DNA of 64,000 bases from Kosakonia oryzae (GCF_001658025.2 NZ_CP014007.2:3534001-3598000), one strand, 5' to 3'. Counted from the first letter of the stretch, positions 1-10,133 are shown. Numbers and translations: made by a program. Notes: a model not told the origin generated them from the letters alone.

Positions 1-72
1 CCAAAAGACGGCCAGTAAAATGACGACCGCCAGCACGATAAATACCGTCCTGCGTTTTCCCTTAAGTTTCAT
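1..72 (-). CDS. macA: MacA N-terminus (partial), macrolide efflux periplasmic adaptor
   Basis: Only the first 24 codons are in the window; the gene runs off the left edge. The translation starts MKLKGKRRT and continues into a hydrophobic stretch (VFIVLAVVILLAVFW), the N-terminal membrane anchor expected of MacA, the adaptor of the MacAB-TolC macrolide/enterotoxin efflux pump. The identification rests mainly on position: in E. coli macA is divergent from ybjX, exactly as here. The sequence itself is too short to prove the family. Confidence 0.6.
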   Translation of the reverse strand, partial: MKLKGKRRTVFIVLAVVILLAVFW

Positions 73-233
73 AAAAATCCCGAATAATCTGACTCGCGGC
101 CTGTAGATAACATTCTTAACCAAACACAATATCAACGAAACAGAAAATTCTTAATCTCTCCATTATTCATTTAGATGTTGTTGAAGTGCTGGCTGATGGA
201 ATAGCGATCTCTGTGAGATATCCGGATTTCAAT

Positions 234-1190
234 ATGTCCACCATCGCTGAAACGACACATACCGATATGCCGCTGCCGAAAACGGCATGGCAACTCTTTT
301 ATTCTCTTGCTTCAGGCGAACTGATGCCAGGACTGGCATGGCATCATCCTGCCTATCGCCGCAAATTTCTGCTACGTTCGCTGGCCACGCCGTTCAGCAC
401 CGCCCGTTTTCTCACGCGCCTGGTACGCCAGCCCATGCTGGCCAAAATATTACAGGTGCAGCCTGGTTTACCTTGCCGTCTGCATCGCCCATGGTTGTCC
501 ATGAATACCAGTCGTGCACAAGCGTCCGACGCGCTGTGCTGGCATTACGACACAATCACCACCCTGCTGCCTGCCAGATTGGTGAATGGCTATCTTAACA
601 AGTCAGGAATCACCGTTGCACTGTTGAACGGTAAAGATGAGCAGCATTATTCGTTGCGTCTGTGTTCAGAAGCCATGCTGGACAAGGAAGGTGAAGCAAC
701 GCTGGTATTCTGCGATGCACAGAATACCGTACTGGCCGGGCTGACATTTACCCTGTGCCAGTTTGCCGGCAAAAACACGCTGTATATTGGCGGATTACAG
801 GGAGCCAAAGCCCATGTGCCGCATGAACTTATTCAGGCTGCGACCAAATCCTGCCACGGCCTCTTTCCAAAACGCCTGCTGGTAGAGGCAGTGATGACGC
901 TGAGCCAGTTTCTGAACGTGCAGCAGATCCGCGCTGTCAGCAACGAAACCCATATCTATCGAAATATTCGTTACCGCCGGAAAAAACAGGGGCTACTGCA
1001 CGCGGATTACAATAGTTTTTGGCAATCGCTGGGTGCCGTAGCTGACGCGTCGGGCGACTATATTCTGCCGCTGGCAATACCGCGCAAACCGATGGAGGCG
1101 ATCGCCAGTAAAAAACGCGCAGAGTACCGACGCCGTTACGAATTACTCGATAGTCTGCATACCCAGACAGCCAGCCTCTGCCGGAACTAG
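234..1190 (+). CDS. ybjX: YbjX, DUF535/VirK-like protein
   Basis: A 318-residue protein of the YbjX/VirK (DUF535) family. Relatives in Salmonella and Shigella belong to PhoPQ-controlled or virulence-associated regulons linked to envelope and antimicrobial-peptide stress; the biochemical activity is unknown. The family-like part runs from about KTAWQLFYSL to the end, with the basic C-terminal block RNIRYRRKK and a final arginine-rich tail. The start is uncertain: a GTG at 186, ATG at 234 and ATG at 267 are all in frame and none has a strong ribosome binding site; 234 is a compromise. It is divergent from macA and its stop overlaps the convergent ybjD stop by 4 bases. Confidence 0.85.
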   Translation: MSTIAETTHTDMPLPKTAWQLFYSLASGELMPGLAWHHPAYRRKFLLRSLATPFSTARFLTRLVRQPMLAKILQVQPGLPCRLHRPWLSMNTSRAQASDALCWHYDTITTLLPARLVNGYLNKSGITVALLNGKDEQHYSLRLCSEAMLDKEGEATLVFCDAQNTVLAGLTFTLCQFAGKNTLYIGGLQGAKAHVPHELIQAATKSCHGLFPKRLLVEAVMTLSQFLNVQQIRAVSNETHIYRNIRYRRKKQGLLHADYNSFWQSLGAVADASGDYILPLAIPRKPMEAIASKKRAEYRRRYELLDSLHTQTASLCRN

Positions 1191-2845
1191 TCAGCGCGCC
1201 CGCGCGCCAGCCACAGCACGCGGGAAAACATCTTACGCAACAGAGGCGGTACAGCGTCTATCCCACGGCGCCCCGCTTCCATCGCCACTTCTATCGCCAG
1301 ATCCGGCTTCGATGAGCGGTGAATGGCTTTGATGATCACCCGGCGCATATTCATCTGCACGTTTTCCGGCAGTTGCGCCACCCGATGATAAATATCGGCA
1401 AAACCTTCCCGGTACATAAAATGTTCCATATCCCGCGCTGGCAACTCGGTCAGATGTTCCCGTGTCTGAACTTGATCATTATCCAGCAGGCTGCGCACCG
1501 TGGCGGCGTACTTTTTCCCCGCTTCATCACCATCCACCAGCACATGCCATTCAATCCCCATACGGCGGGCAAACTTAACCAGCGGCTTTAAACCGGACTG
1601 GGCGAATTCAATGACTTTCACCCCTTCAGCATCGAAATGGTGGCCGCACTGGCGTGCCAGTTCGTTAATCACCCAGGTTTCTGTCTCTCCTTCCACCAGC
1701 AGCCAGCAGCGGGCAAACAGCGAAGAGGCGCGATTGAAGCGGATATGGAAAGCGATACGCCGCGCATCCTCGGAATTTAATCCACCGGGGCCAAGACGCC
1801 AGGCCGCGACGCGTGACGATTCGCGCACCAGCCGACAGACGTGCTCAACCGGCGTCATCGACAATAGCTCGCCAGAATTGGTCGTTGTCACCTGCTGCAA
1901 CGGCAACAAATTCAGCAGTTGCCACGCAACCGACAGCATAATCGGGTGCAGCCGTGTTTCAGGATCTTCCACCAGCAGCAACGGTCGCGCGTCACGGTCG
2001 AGGCGCACCGTCCCTTTCGCCTGCAATAAGGTGGCAAAAAAACTCAGCAGGATCACCCGATACATACGGCCGCCGGGTTTGTCGATCATGCGGTTGATAA
2101 TATCCAGATAGCGCCAGCTACGCTGCTCATCATGAGAGCGACGCCGCATCAGACGCTGGTGCGAAGCACCGCTGCCCTGTTCAGCGAAGTAGTGTTCCAG
2201 CAGTTGCACCATCGCAGAGAGGCCGTGACGAATCTGCCCGTCCGTCAAATTTTGCGGTCGGGAAACCAGCTCGTGGGAGAGGAAATCAAGCTGCCGGGCG
2301 GTGGTCTCCATTTCGGGTGTATCAGGCATCGTACCGCTGCGGATACGCCGTAAAAATCGCGCATCGCGCAGACGCAACACCGGCATCAAACGCACCAGAT
2401 GACGGGCGCATTCATCGATATCAGGCAGATCGAGCAACTCCCCCTGTTCATTCAGAAAACCACGCAATGTCAGCACGCTGCCATCATCAGACAGCTCACC
2501 TTCATGGCGATAAAACAGGCGATGGTAACCGTCGTGACTGGGTACCCAGCATTCGGCAAGAGGACGATAGCGTCGCACGCGGTAGCGTCCCGGCTCAGAT
2601 TCACGGAAAGTCAGAATAATGTGCAGATGGTGCTCGCGCCCCTGGATATCTCCCGGCGGGAACCAGAAATCTTCCCGAACAAAATGGTAGAGATCGGTTT
2701 CCGGTGACAGTAATAACGTTAACGCATCAAGCAAGCTGGATTTACCCCAGGCGTTCTCGCCAATCAGCACGTTATTCTGCTCAAGCGGCAACGATAAACG
2801 ATTGATGCCGCGGAATCCGACAATGTCTACACGCTCCAGAATCAT
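1187..2845 (-). CDS. ybjD: YbjD, OLD-family ATPase/Toprim nuclease-like protein
   Basis: A 552-residue ATPase of the OLD (overcoming lysogenization defect) family. An N-terminal ABC/SMC-type ATPase has a Walker A-like GENAWGKS at residues 29-36 and a late Walker B-type LLLVEDPETRLHP followed by an H-loop-like TTTNSGE. A Toprim domain follows, starting WLLVEGETE and containing HVLVDGDEAG; its acidic residues would bind metal. OLD proteins are DNA nucleases, some acting in phage defence; the role of YbjD is not settled. It is convergent with ybjX and about 350 bases from divergent aqpZ, as in E. coli. Confidence 0.9.
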   Translation of the reverse strand: MILERVDIVGFRGINRLSLPLEQNNVLIGENAWGKSSLLDALTLLLSPETDLYHFVREDFWFPPGDIQGREHHLHIILTFRESEPGRYRVRRYRPLAECWVPSHDGYHRLFYRHEGELSDDGSVLTLRGFLNEQGELLDLPDIDECARHLVRLMPVLRLRDARFLRRIRSGTMPDTPEMETTARQLDFLSHELVSRPQNLTDGQIRHGLSAMVQLLEHYFAEQGSGASHQRLMRRRSHDEQRSWRYLDIINRMIDKPGGRMYRVILLSFFATLLQAKGTVRLDRDARPLLLVEDPETRLHPIMLSVAWQLLNLLPLQQVTTTNSGELLSMTPVEHVCRLVRESSRVAAWRLGPGGLNSEDARRIAFHIRFNRASSLFARCWLLVEGETETWVINELARQCGHHFDAEGVKVIEFAQSGLKPLVKFARRMGIEWHVLVDGDEAGKKYAATVRSLLDNDQVQTREHLTELPARDMEHFMYREGFADIYHRVAQLPENVQMNMRRVIIKAIHRSSKPDLAIEVAMEAGRRGIDAVPPLLRKMFSRVLWLARGRAD

Positions 2846-3197
2846 TCTTCCCTCCGGCTGATTTCATCTTTCTCGTCTATGCTTTTTGAGGAGTATAGCG
2901 GGGCGGAAAGCGTCAGGATATGCGCTAAGTACAAAATTTTATTGAAAAAATATGTAGAAAACCGCTAAAGCGTTCGAAGGAAGTACAACGCAGAAAAATG
3001 AAAAGAAGAAGAATCCAATCATCACACGAATATCAAAATTCAATACTAAGATAATTCCATAGAACATATATTATATTTCACTTTATTTTAATTTATCAGT
3101 TGTTTTAGCTATCACCAGGATTAGAATAACCGCGCTTTTACTGGAGTTTTACCTATGGCAAGGGCATTTGCCCGGTTCTGTTCTTATCGAGGTGGCT
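2846..3197. other. Intergenic region between ybjD and aqpZ
   Basis: A 350-base A+T-rich region between divergent genes that should hold both promoters. I cannot assign a single -35/-10 pair with confidence. Just before aqpZ, an ATG at 3155 preceded by GGAG opens a frame that overlaps aqpZ out of frame (reported under findings). No RNA gene was recognised. Confidence 0.5.
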
Positions 3198-3893
3198 ATG
3201 TTCAGAAAATTAGCAGCAGAGTGCTTTGGCACATTTTGGTTGGTGTTTGGCGGCTGTGGCAGCGCAGTGCTGGCCGCAACGTTTCCGCAAACCGGTATTG
3301 GTTTCGCCGGGGTTGCGCTGGCGTTTGGTTTAACGGTACTGACCATGGCTTTTGCCGTTGGTCATATTTCCGGCGGACATTTTAATCCGGCAGTAACGCT
3401 GGGCCTGTGGGCAGGCGGCCGTTTTCCGGCTAAAGACGTGATTGGTTACATTGTCGCGCAGGTCGTTGGCGGCATTGTGGCAGCGGCGATTCTTTATTTT
3501 ATTGCCAGCGGCAAAGCGGGTTTTGATGCGGCAACCAGTGGTTTCGCCTCAAACGGTTATGGCGAGCATTCGCCGGGCGGTTACTCCATGTACTCCGCAA
3601 TGGTCATTGAAATTGTGCTCACCTGTGGCTTCCTGCTGGTGATCCACGGCGCCACGGACAAACACGCGCCGGCAGGCTTTGCGCCCATTGCCATTGGTCT
3701 GGCGCTGACGCTTATCCATTTAATCAGTATTCCGGTGACCAATACTTCCGTTAACCCGGCGCGCAGTACCGCCGTCGCAATATTCCAGGGCGGTTGGGCA
3801 TTGCAACAATTATGGTTCTTCTGGGTAATGCCGATTATCGGCGGCATTCTGGGTGGGGTGATTTACCGCACACTGCTGGAAAAACGCGATTAA
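3198..3893 (+). CDS. aqpZ: Aquaporin Z, water channel
   Basis: A 231-residue inner-membrane water channel, the same length as E. coli AqpZ. Both NPA motifs are present (HFNPAVTLG, residues 63-65; SVNPARS, residues 186-188). The aromatic/arginine selectivity filter F43, H174, T183 and R189 is intact, which is the water-selective rather than glycerol-permeating pattern. ATG 3198 was chosen because TCGAGGTGG lies just upstream and the protein then begins [13 protein letters not shown] as in the family; an in-frame upstream extension lacks support. A rho-independent terminator follows directly. Confidence 0.97.
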   Translation: MFRKLAAECFGTFWLVFGGCGSAVLAATFPQTGIGFAGVALAFGLTVLTMAFAVGHISGGHFNPAVTLGLWAGGRFPAKDVIGYIVAQVVGGIVAAAILYFIASGKAGFDAATSGFASNGYGEHSPGGYSMYSAMVIEIVLTCGFLLVIHGATDKHAPAGFAPIAIGLALTLIHLISIPVTNTSVNPARSTAVAIFQGGWALQQLWFFWVMPIIGGILGGVIYRTLLEKRD

Positions 3894-3902
3894 TAAAATC
3901 AG

Positions 3903-3930
3903 GCCCGGCAAGCACGCCGGGCTTTTTTTT
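3903..3930 (+). terminator. Rho-independent terminator of aqpZ
   Basis: Stem GCCCGGC (3903-3909) pairs with GCCGGGC (3916-3922) around a six-base loop and is followed by a run of eight T. It begins ten bases after the aqpZ stop codon. Confidence 0.9.
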
Positions 3931-4025
3931 ACATTATTACTGCGTCTTTTCGTGGCTTTACTCAGTTCCCACCTTTCGGTAGTGTGTCCGGCGCTTACTC
4001 ATTTTTGCAAGGATTCAGGCTGTTC

Positions 4026-4925
4026 ATGCTTTCAGGATTGCTAATTATTCTTCTGCCGCTGATCGTCGGCTACCTCATTCCCCTGCGTCATACTGCGGCT
4101 CTTAAACTGATCAATAAATTACTGAGCTGGATTGTTTACCTGATCCTGTTTTTTATGGGGATCAGCCTCGCGTTCCTCGATAATCTCAGCGCCAATCTGC
4201 TGTCAATATTTCACTATTCCGCGGTGAGTATCGTGGTGATCCTGCTGTGCAATGCCGTTGCACTATTATGGCTGGAGCGCACCCTGCCCTGGCAGCACCA
4301 GCATCAGCAGGAAAAACTGCCTTCGCGTCTTGCCATGGCGCTGGAATCCCTGCGTCTGTGCGGTGTGGTGGTTGCCGGTTTTGCCATTGGCCTCAGCGGG
4401 CTGGCGTTTTTACAGCATGCCACGGAAGCCAGCGAATATACGCTGATCTTCCTGCTGTTGCTGGTCGGCATCCAGCTACGCAACAGCGGTATGACGCTGA
4501 AGCAGATTGTCCTCAACCGCCGCGGAATGATCATCGCCGTAGTGGTGGCGCTTAGTTCGTTGGTTGGCGGCGCCATCAACGCATTACTGCTTGGCCTGCC
4601 GCTCCAGACAGGTCTGGCGATGGCCTCCGGTTTTGGCTGGTATTCACTCTCCGGGATTTTGCTGACCGAATCTTTTGGCCCGGTCATTGGCAGCGCCGCC
4701 TTCTTTAATGATCTGGCGCGCGAACTGATCGCCATCATGTTGATCCCCGGCTTAGTACGCCGCAGCCGTTCCACAGCGCTTGGTCTGTGCGGCGCAACGT
4801 CAATGGATTTTACTCTGCCGGTACTCCAGCGCAGCGGCGGTCTGGAGCTGGTACCAGCGGCCATTGTTCACGGCTTTATCCTCAGCCTGCTGGTGCCATT
4901 GCTGATGGCCTTCTTCTCTGCCTGA
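4026..4925 (+). CDS. lysO: LysO (YbjE), lysine exporter
   Basis: A 299-residue very hydrophobic inner-membrane protein, the same length as E. coli LysO (YbjE), which exports L-lysine and toxic lysine analogues. It has about eight membrane segments and the conserved stretches FGWYSLSGILLTESFGP and AAFFNDLARELIA, whose acidic residues are characteristic of LysO. ATG 4026 gives MLSGLLIILLPL, the family start; an AAGGA sequence lies about 13 bases upstream. An in-frame extension to 3984 is possible but not typical. The gene stands between aqpZ and hcp as in E. coli. Confidence 0.95.
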   Translation: MLSGLLIILLPLIVGYLIPLRHTAALKLINKLLSWIVYLILFFMGISLAFLDNLSANLLSIFHYSAVSIVVILLCNAVALLWLERTLPWQHQHQQEKLPSRLAMALESLRLCGVVVAGFAIGLSGLAFLQHATEASEYTLIFLLLLVGIQLRNSGMTLKQIVLNRRGMIIAVVVALSSLVGGAINALLLGLPLQTGLAMASGFGWYSLSGILLTESFGPVIGSAAFFNDLARELIAIMLIPGLVRRSRSTALGLCGATSMDFTLPVLQRSGGLELVPAAIVHGFILSLLVPLLMAFFSA

Positions 4926-4958
4926 TACCTCTTTGGCGGTAACTTTTTGCCGCCAAAA

Positions 4959-4972
4959 TTGCGCTAAATCAA
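4959..4972 (+). promoter_or_regulatory. Candidate FNR site upstream of hcp
   Basis: TTGCGCTAAATCAA matches the FNR consensus TTGAT-N4-ATCAA at eight of ten positions. Its centre is about 69 bases upstream of a start point predicted from the CATAAT hexamer at 5022-5027, a class I position like that of FNR at E. coli hcp. Confidence 0.65.
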
Positions 4973-5031
4973 TCTCCCTGTAAGTTGCACCGAAAAGCGC
5001 TTTTAAGGCTTCTCTTACCAGCATAATCTTA

Positions 5032-5054
5032 AACATGCATTTAAAATATAACTT
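5032..5054 (+). promoter_or_regulatory. Candidate NsrR operator in the hcp promoter
   Basis: The 23 bases resemble the NsrR palindrome: the left arm AACATGCATTT is almost perfect and the right arm AAATATAACTT is degenerate. The site covers the predicted hcp start point, as expected for repression by the nitric-oxide sensor NsrR. Confidence 0.6.
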
Positions 5055-5073
5055 TAACAGTGAAGGTGTGACC

Positions 5074-6726
5074 ATGTTTTGTGTGCAATGTGAACAAACC
5101 ATTCGAACCCCGGCGGGTAATGGCTGTGCGTACGCGCAGGGGATGTGCGGTAAAACCGCCGAAACGTCCGACCTCCAGGATTTGCTGATTGCCGCGTTAC
5201 AAGGGCTCTCTGCCTGGGCCTGCAAAGCCCGTGACTACGATCTGATCGATCATGAAATCGACAGTTTCGCACCGCGCGCCTTCTTCTCGACGCTGACCAA
5301 CGTGAACTTCGACTCCGTTCGCATTGTCGGTTACGCCCGTGAAGCGATCGCCAAACGCGAAGCGCTGAAAACGCGCTGCCTTTCTATCGACCCGAACGCC
5401 AGCGTTGATAATCCGATGGCTGAGCTGCAACTGGTCAGCGACGATCTGGGCGAATTACAGCGTCAGGCAGCAGAATTCACACCGAACAAAGACAAAGCCA
5501 CAATTGGCGAAAATATCCTTGGCCTGCGTCTGCTCTGCCTGTACGGCCTGAAAGGCGCAGCCGCCTATATGGAACATGCGCACGTGCTCGGTCAGTACGA
5601 CAACGCTATTTATGCCCGCTACCATAAAATTATGGCCTGGCTGGGCACCTGGCCTGCGGACATGAACGCTCTGCTTGAATGTTCAATGGAAATTGGCCAG
5701 ATGAACTTCAGCGTCATGAGCATCCTCGATGCCGGTGAAACCAGCACTTACGGCCATCCGACGCCAACCCACGTGAACGTTAAAGCCGTCGCCGGGAAAT
5801 GCATTTTGATCTCCGGTCACGACCTGAAAGATCTCTATAACCTGCTGCAACAAACCGAAGGCACCGGCGTTAACGTCTATACCCACGGTGAAATGTTGCC
5901 GGCACACGGCTATCCGGAACTGCGCAAATTTAAACATCTGGTCGGCAACTACGGTAGTGGCTGGCAGAACCAGCAGGTGGAATTCGCCCGCTTCCCGGGC
6001 CCAATCGTAATGACCTCCAACTGCATCATCGATCCGACCGTCGGTTCTTATGACGACCGCATCTGGACCCGCAGCATTGTTGGCTGGCCGGGCGTGAACC
6101 ACCTCGAAGGCGACGATTTTGCACCGGTGATCCGCCAGGCGCAGCAAATGTCCGGTTTCCCGTTCAGCGAAATCGAACATCTGATCACCGTCGGGTTTGG
6201 TCGCCAGACCCTGCTTGGCGCGGTGGATTCGCTGATAGACCTGGTGAGCCGCGAAAAACTGCGCCACGTCTTCCTCGTCGGCGGCTGCGACGGCGCACGC
6301 GGCGAACGTAATTACTTCACCGATTTCGCCACCCAGGTGCCGGATGACTGCCTGATCCTGACGCTGGCCTGCGGGAAATATCGCTTCAACAAACTCGACT
6401 TCGGCAATATCGAAGGGCTGCCGCGTCTGATCGATGCCGGTCAGTGTAATGACGCCTACTCGGCGATTATTCTGGCGGTAACGCTGGCGGAAAAACTGGG
6501 CTGCGGCGTGAACGATCTCCCGTTGTCGCTGGTGCTCTCCTGGTTTGAACAGAAAGCGATTGTCATCCTGCTGACTCTGCTGTCGCTGGGCGTCACCAAT
6601 ATCGTTACCGGCCCCACCGCGCCGGGCTTCCTGACACCGGATCTGCTGGCCGTGCTGAATGAGAAATTTGGCCTGCGCCAGGTCACGACCGTTGAACAGG
6701 ATATGCAGCAGTTGCTGAGCGCATAA
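5074..6726 (+). CDS. hcp: Hcp, hybrid-cluster protein
   Basis: A 550-residue hybrid-cluster protein, a high-affinity nitric oxide reductase and protein S-nitrosylase active in anaerobic nitrosative stress. The N-terminal Fe-S cysteines C3, C6, C18 and C25 (MFCVQC, GNGC, GMCGK) have the enterobacterial spacing. The later cysteines of the hybrid Fe-S-O cluster occur in motifs such as [19 protein letters not shown] and [14 protein letters not shown] 5074 follows TGAAGGTG and gives the known E. coli length. It is followed after ten bases by hcr, its reductase, and preceded by FNR- and NsrR-like sites. Confidence 0.98.
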   Translation: MFCVQCEQTIRTPAGNGCAYAQGMCGKTAETSDLQDLLIAALQGLSAWACKARDYDLIDHEIDSFAPRAFFSTLTNVNFDSVRIVGYAREAIAKREALKTRCLSIDPNASVDNPMAELQLVSDDLGELQRQAAEFTPNKDKATIGENILGLRLLCLYGLKGAAAYMEHAHVLGQYDNAIYARYHKIMAWLGTWPADMNALLECSMEIGQMNFSVMSILDAGETSTYGHPTPTHVNVKAVAGKCILISGHDLKDLYNLLQQTEGTGVNVYTHGEMLPAHGYPELRKFKHLVGNYGSGWQNQQVEFARFPGPIVMTSNCIIDPTVGSYDDRIWTRSIVGWPGVNHLEGDDFAPVIRQAQQMSGFPFSEIEHLITVGFGRQTLLGAVDSLIDLVSREKLRHVFLVGGCDGARGERNYFTDFATQVPDDCLILTLACGKYRFNKLDFGNIEGLPRLIDAGQCNDAYSAIILAVTLAEKLGCGVNDLPLSLVLSWFEQKAIVILLTLLSLGVTNIVTGPTAPGFLTPDLLAVLNEKFGLRQVTTVEQDMQQLLSA

Positions 6727-6736
6727 GGAGATAACG

Positions 6737-7705
6737 ATGACCATGCCAACCCCTCAATGCCCGTGGCGCATGCAGGTTCACCATATCCATAAGGAAACGC
6801 CGGATGTCTGGACGCTGTCGCTGTTATGCCACGATTACTATCCGTATCGCGCCGGGCAGTACGCGCTGGTAAGCATTCGCAACAGCGCCGATACGCTGCG
6901 TGCTTACACTCTTTCATCCACGCCGGGTGTGAGCGAATACATTACGCTGACCGTTCGCCGTATTGATGATGGCGCAGGTTCCCGGTGGCTGACCCAGGAG
7001 GTAAAGCGCGGTGATTATCTGTGGCTGTCCGATGCGCAGGGGGAATTTACCTGTGATAACGAACCGAACGATAAGCTGTTGCTGCTGGCGGCAGGGTGCG
7101 GCGTGACACCGATTATGTCGATGCGTCGCTGGCTGGCGAAGTATCGCCCACAGGCCGATGTGCAGGTGATCTTTAATGTGCGTTCGCCGCAGGATGTGAT
7201 TTTCGCCGACGAGTGGCGAGAATATCCGGTCACGCTGGTGGCAGAAAATGACGCGACCGCCGGTTTTGCTTCAGGCCGCCTGAGCCGCGAACTGCTCAGC
7301 AAGGTGCCGGATCTGGCTGCGCGCACGGTAATGACCTGCGGCCCGGCGCCATACATGGATTGGGTTGAGAGCGAAGTGAAAGCGCTGGGCGTGACGCGTT
7401 TCTTCAAAGAGAAATTCTTTACCCCTGTCGCGCAGGCTGCCACCAGCGGGTTGAAGTTCAGCAAACTCTCGCCGATGAAAACCTTCTACGCGCCGGTGGG
7501 CAGTACGCTGCTGGAAGCGCTGGAAAGCAATAAGATGCCCGTGAATGCCGCCTGCCGCGCCGGGGTTTGTGGCTGTTGTAAAACGCAGGTGATTTCCGGT
7601 GAGTATACCGTCAGCAGCACCATGACGCTGACGGAGCAGGAGATTGCCGCCGGTTATGTGCTGGCCTGCTCTTGTCATCCACAAGGGGATTTGGTGCTGG
7701 CGTAA
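6737..7705 (+). CDS. hcr: Hcr, NADH oxidoreductase for Hcp
   Basis: A 322-residue flavoprotein that passes electrons from NADH to Hcp. Order: FAD-binding barrel with RAYTLSS, NAD-binding domain with LLAAGCGVTP and MTCGPAPYM, then a C-terminal plant-type [2Fe-2S] ferredoxin domain with CRAGVCGCCKTQV and a final cysteine in LACSCHPQGD. The length equals E. coli Hcr. The start follows AAGGAGATAACG ten bases after the hcp stop, so the two genes form one operon ended by a strong terminator. Confidence 0.98.
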   Translation: MTMPTPQCPWRMQVHHIHKETPDVWTLSLLCHDYYPYRAGQYALVSIRNSADTLRAYTLSSTPGVSEYITLTVRRIDDGAGSRWLTQEVKRGDYLWLSDAQGEFTCDNEPNDKLLLLAAGCGVTPIMSMRRWLAKYRPQADVQVIFNVRSPQDVIFADEWREYPVTLVAENDATAGFASGRLSRELLSKVPDLAARTVMTCGPAPYMDWVESEVKALGVTRFFKEKFFTPVAQAATSGLKFSKLSPMKTFYAPVGSTLLEALESNKMPVNAACRAGVCGCCKTQVISGEYTVSSTMTLTEQEIAAGYVLACSCHPQGDLVLA

Positions 7706-7722
7706 CGCTTTCTGCACAAAAT

Positions 7723-7753
7723 AAAACGCCCTTCATAGAGAGGGCGTTTTTTT
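7723..7753. terminator. Bidirectional terminator between hcr and the DoxX gene
   Basis: AAAACGCCCT (7723-7732) pairs with AGGGCGTTTT (7741-7750). Runs of A before and T after the stem let it work in both directions, which suits the convergent genes on either side. Confidence 0.85.
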
Positions 7754-7798
7754 GATCTCATTGACCGGGTAACGTTCCGGTACGCGGTTAACTCTGCA

Positions 7799-8227
7799 CT
7801 ACTTCCAGGCCGGAGCCACGGAATAGCGGCCCGCGCCAATAAAAGCAATCACCAGCGCAGCAATAAAGAAGTAAACAATACTTTCAATCGCCCACGCGCC
7901 GGTCGCATCCAGAGCGCCCGTTTTACCGATGCCGACCAGTAACCACGCCACCACCATCGTAAACGCCAGCACCAGCGCGGAAGGACGAGTCAGAACGCCC
8001 AGAATGATCAGAATCGGGCACAGCACTTCGCCAATCAGCACGCCATAAGCAATAAAACCCGGCAACCCTTTTGCCACCAGCATGCCCGCAATACCATCAA
8101 TACCACCGATTAATTTGTGCAGCCCGTGAAACAACATCAATCCGCCAACCAACAAACGCAACAACAGTCGGCCAAGATCCTCATGCGAAAACATCTTATT
8201 AACTGTGTTTAACAATGATTTAACCAT
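7799..8227 (-). CDS. DoxX-family membrane protein
   Basis: A 142-residue hydrophobic protein with four membrane segments and the DoxX-family features LLLRLLVGGLMLFHGLHKL near the N-terminus and LIGEVLCPILIILGVLTR in the middle. DoxX-like proteins are small inner-membrane proteins of quinol or redox-stress context; the exact role here is unknown. It has its own start with AGGA upstream, is convergent with hcr and divergent from poxB. It has no counterpart at this position in E. coli K-12. Confidence 0.8.
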   Translation of the reverse strand: MVKSLLNTVNKMFSHEDLGRLLLRLLVGGLMLFHGLHKLIGGIDGIAGMLVAKGLPGFIAYGVLIGEVLCPILIILGVLTRPSALVLAFTMVVAWLLVGIGKTGALDATGAWAIESIVYFFIAALVIAFIGAGRYSVAPAWK

Positions 8228-8377
8228 TTGAAATGATTCCTGTTTTCATCGACCCTTGTCAGAGTATTACGGAATGTAACTGAAATAAACCCCTGTTTTA
8301 AAAAAGGACATGGTTAATCTCATTCCAGGCAGAATCATTGTCTAAGCTTGTAAGCAAGATCACAAAAGGAGTTTTCC

Positions 8378-10096
8378 ATGAAACAGACTGTGGCTGCTTA
8401 TATTGCTAAAACCCTTGAACAAGCGGGCGTTAAACGGATTTGGGGGGTTACCGGTGATTCTCTTAACGGGCTGAGCGACAGCCTGAATCGCATGGGTACC
8501 ATTCACTGGATGCCAACGCGTCATGAAGAAGTCGCCGCCTTCGCCGCCGGAGCGGAAGCGCAACTGACCGGTGAGCTGGCGGTTTGTGCCGGCTCCTGCG
8601 GGCCGGGAAATTTACATCTGATCAATGGCCTTTTCGATTGCCACCGCAACCACGTTCCGGTGCTGGCCATTGCGGCCCACATTCCCTCAAGTGAAATCGG
8701 TAGCGGCTACTTCCAGGAAACCCATCCTCAGGAGCTGTTTCGCGAATGCAGTCACTATTGCGAACTGGTTTCCAATCCGGAGCAGATCCCGCAGGTGCTG
8801 GCGATCGCCATGCGCAAAGCCGTGCTGAATAAAGGCGTGTCCGTCGTTGTACTGCCTGGCGACGTGGCGCTGAAACCCGCGCCGGAAAGCGCCAGCAGCC
8901 ACTGGTACAGTGCGCCGCAACCGGTGATCACTCCGACACAAGAAGAGTTACAAAAACTGGCGCAGTTACTGCGCTACTCCAGCAATATCGCCCTGATGTG
9001 CGGTAGCGGCTGTGCCGGTGCGCATAAAGAGCTGCTGGCTTTCGCCGGGAAACTGAATGCGCCGATTGTCCACGCGATGCGCGGTAAAGAGCATGTGGAG
9101 TACGACAACCCGTACGATGTCGGCATGACCGGGCTGATTGGCTTCTCTTCCGGGTTCCACACCATGATGAATGCCGATACCTTAGTGCTGCTCGGCACGC
9201 AATTCCCCTATCGCGCCTTCTACCCTACCGACGCCAAAATCATCCAGATCGACATCAATCCGGCCAGCATTGGCGCGCACAGTAAAGTGGACATGGCGCT
9301 GGTGGGCGATATCAAAGCGACCCTTGCCGCGTTGCTGCCGTTGCTGGAAGAAAAAACCGATCGCCGCTTCCTTGATAAAGCGCTGGCGGATTACCGCGAA
9401 GCCCGCAAAGGGCTGGATGATTTAGCGAAGCCGAGCGAGAAATCGATTCACCCGCAATATCTGGCGCAGCAAATCAGCCATTTTGCCGCGGATGACGCGA
9501 TTTTCACCTGTGATGTCGGCACGCCAACGGTATGGGCGGCGCGCTATCTGAAAATGAACGGCAAGCGCCGCCTGCTCGGTTCCTTTAACCATGGTTCGAT
9601 GGCCAACGCCATGCCGCAGGCCCTCGGTGCAAAAGCAACCTACCCGGAAAGACAGGTCGTGGCGCTCTGCGGCGATGGCGGTTTCAGCATGCTGATGGGC
9701 GATTTCCTCTCCGTTGTGCAGATGAAGCTGCCGCTGAAAATTATCGTCTTTAATAACAGCGTGCTCGGCTTTGTGGCGATGGAGATGAAAGCGGGCGGCT
9801 ACTTAACCGACGGTACGGAGTTGCAGGACACCAACTTTGCCCGCATCGCCGAGGCCTGCGGCATTACCGGGATTCGCGTGGAGAAATCCGCCGATGTTGA
9901 CGAAGCGCTCCAGCGCGCCTTCTCAATCGACGGCCCGGTGCTGGTGGATGTCACTGTCGCCAAAGAGGAACTGGCGATCCCGCCGCAAATCAAACTGGAG
10001 CAGGCCAAAGGCTTCAGCCTCTATATGATGCGCGCCATTATCAGCGGACGCGGCGATGAAGTCATCGAACTGGCGAAAACCAACTGGCTCAGGTAA
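8378..10096 (+). CDS. poxB: PoxB, pyruvate:ubiquinone oxidoreductase
   Basis: A 572-residue thiamine-diphosphate and FAD enzyme that decarboxylates pyruvate to acetate and CO2 and passes electrons to ubiquinone at the inner membrane. The N-terminal domain has the catalytic-glutamate region [15 protein letters not shown], the central FAD domain follows, and the C-terminal ThDP motif starts [12 protein letters not shown] and runs to NNSVLGFV. The C-terminal lipid-activated helix (about [17 protein letters not shown] to the end) is retained. Length equals E. coli PoxB. The start follows AAAGGAG. The stop lies inside an inverted repeat just before ltaE. Confidence 0.98.
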   Translation: MKQTVAAYIAKTLEQAGVKRIWGVTGDSLNGLSDSLNRMGTIHWMPTRHEEVAAFAAGAEAQLTGELAVCAGSCGPGNLHLINGLFDCHRNHVPVLAIAAHIPSSEIGSGYFQETHPQELFRECSHYCELVSNPEQIPQVLAIAMRKAVLNKGVSVVVLPGDVALKPAPESASSHWYSAPQPVITPTQEELQKLAQLLRYSSNIALMCGSGCAGAHKELLAFAGKLNAPIVHAMRGKEHVEYDNPYDVGMTGLIGFSSGFHTMMNADTLVLLGTQFPYRAFYPTDAKIIQIDINPASIGAHSKVDMALVGDIKATLAALLPLLEEKTDRRFLDKALADYREARKGLDDLAKPSEKSIHPQYLAQQISHFAADDAIFTCDVGTPTVWAARYLKMNGKRRLLGSFNHGSMANAMPQALGAKATYPERQVVALCGDGGFSMLMGDFLSVVQMKLPLKIIVFNNSVLGFVAMEMKAGGYLTDGTELQDTNFARIAEACGITGIRVEKSADVDEALQRAFSIDGPVLVDVTVAKEELAIPPQIKLEQAKGFSLYMMRAIISGRGDEVIELAKTNWLR

Positions 10097-10119
10097 AACA
10101 GATGTTTAACCTGAGCCAG
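10084..10119 (+). repeat. Inverted repeat over the poxB stop and before the ltaE ribosome binding site
   Basis: CTGGCTCAGGT (10084-10094) pairs perfectly with ACCTGAGCCAG (10109-10119) around a 14-base loop. The stem includes the last codons of poxB, has no T run, and ends just before GAAAGGA of ltaE. It may protect the poxB mRNA end or dampen read-through into ltaE. Confidence 0.7.
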
Positions 10120-10133
10120 AGAAAGGAAATGCC

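Noticed and set aside
5683-6744. 353-codon frame antisense to hcp
   Set aside because: Shadow of hcp, no start signal or recognisable motif.
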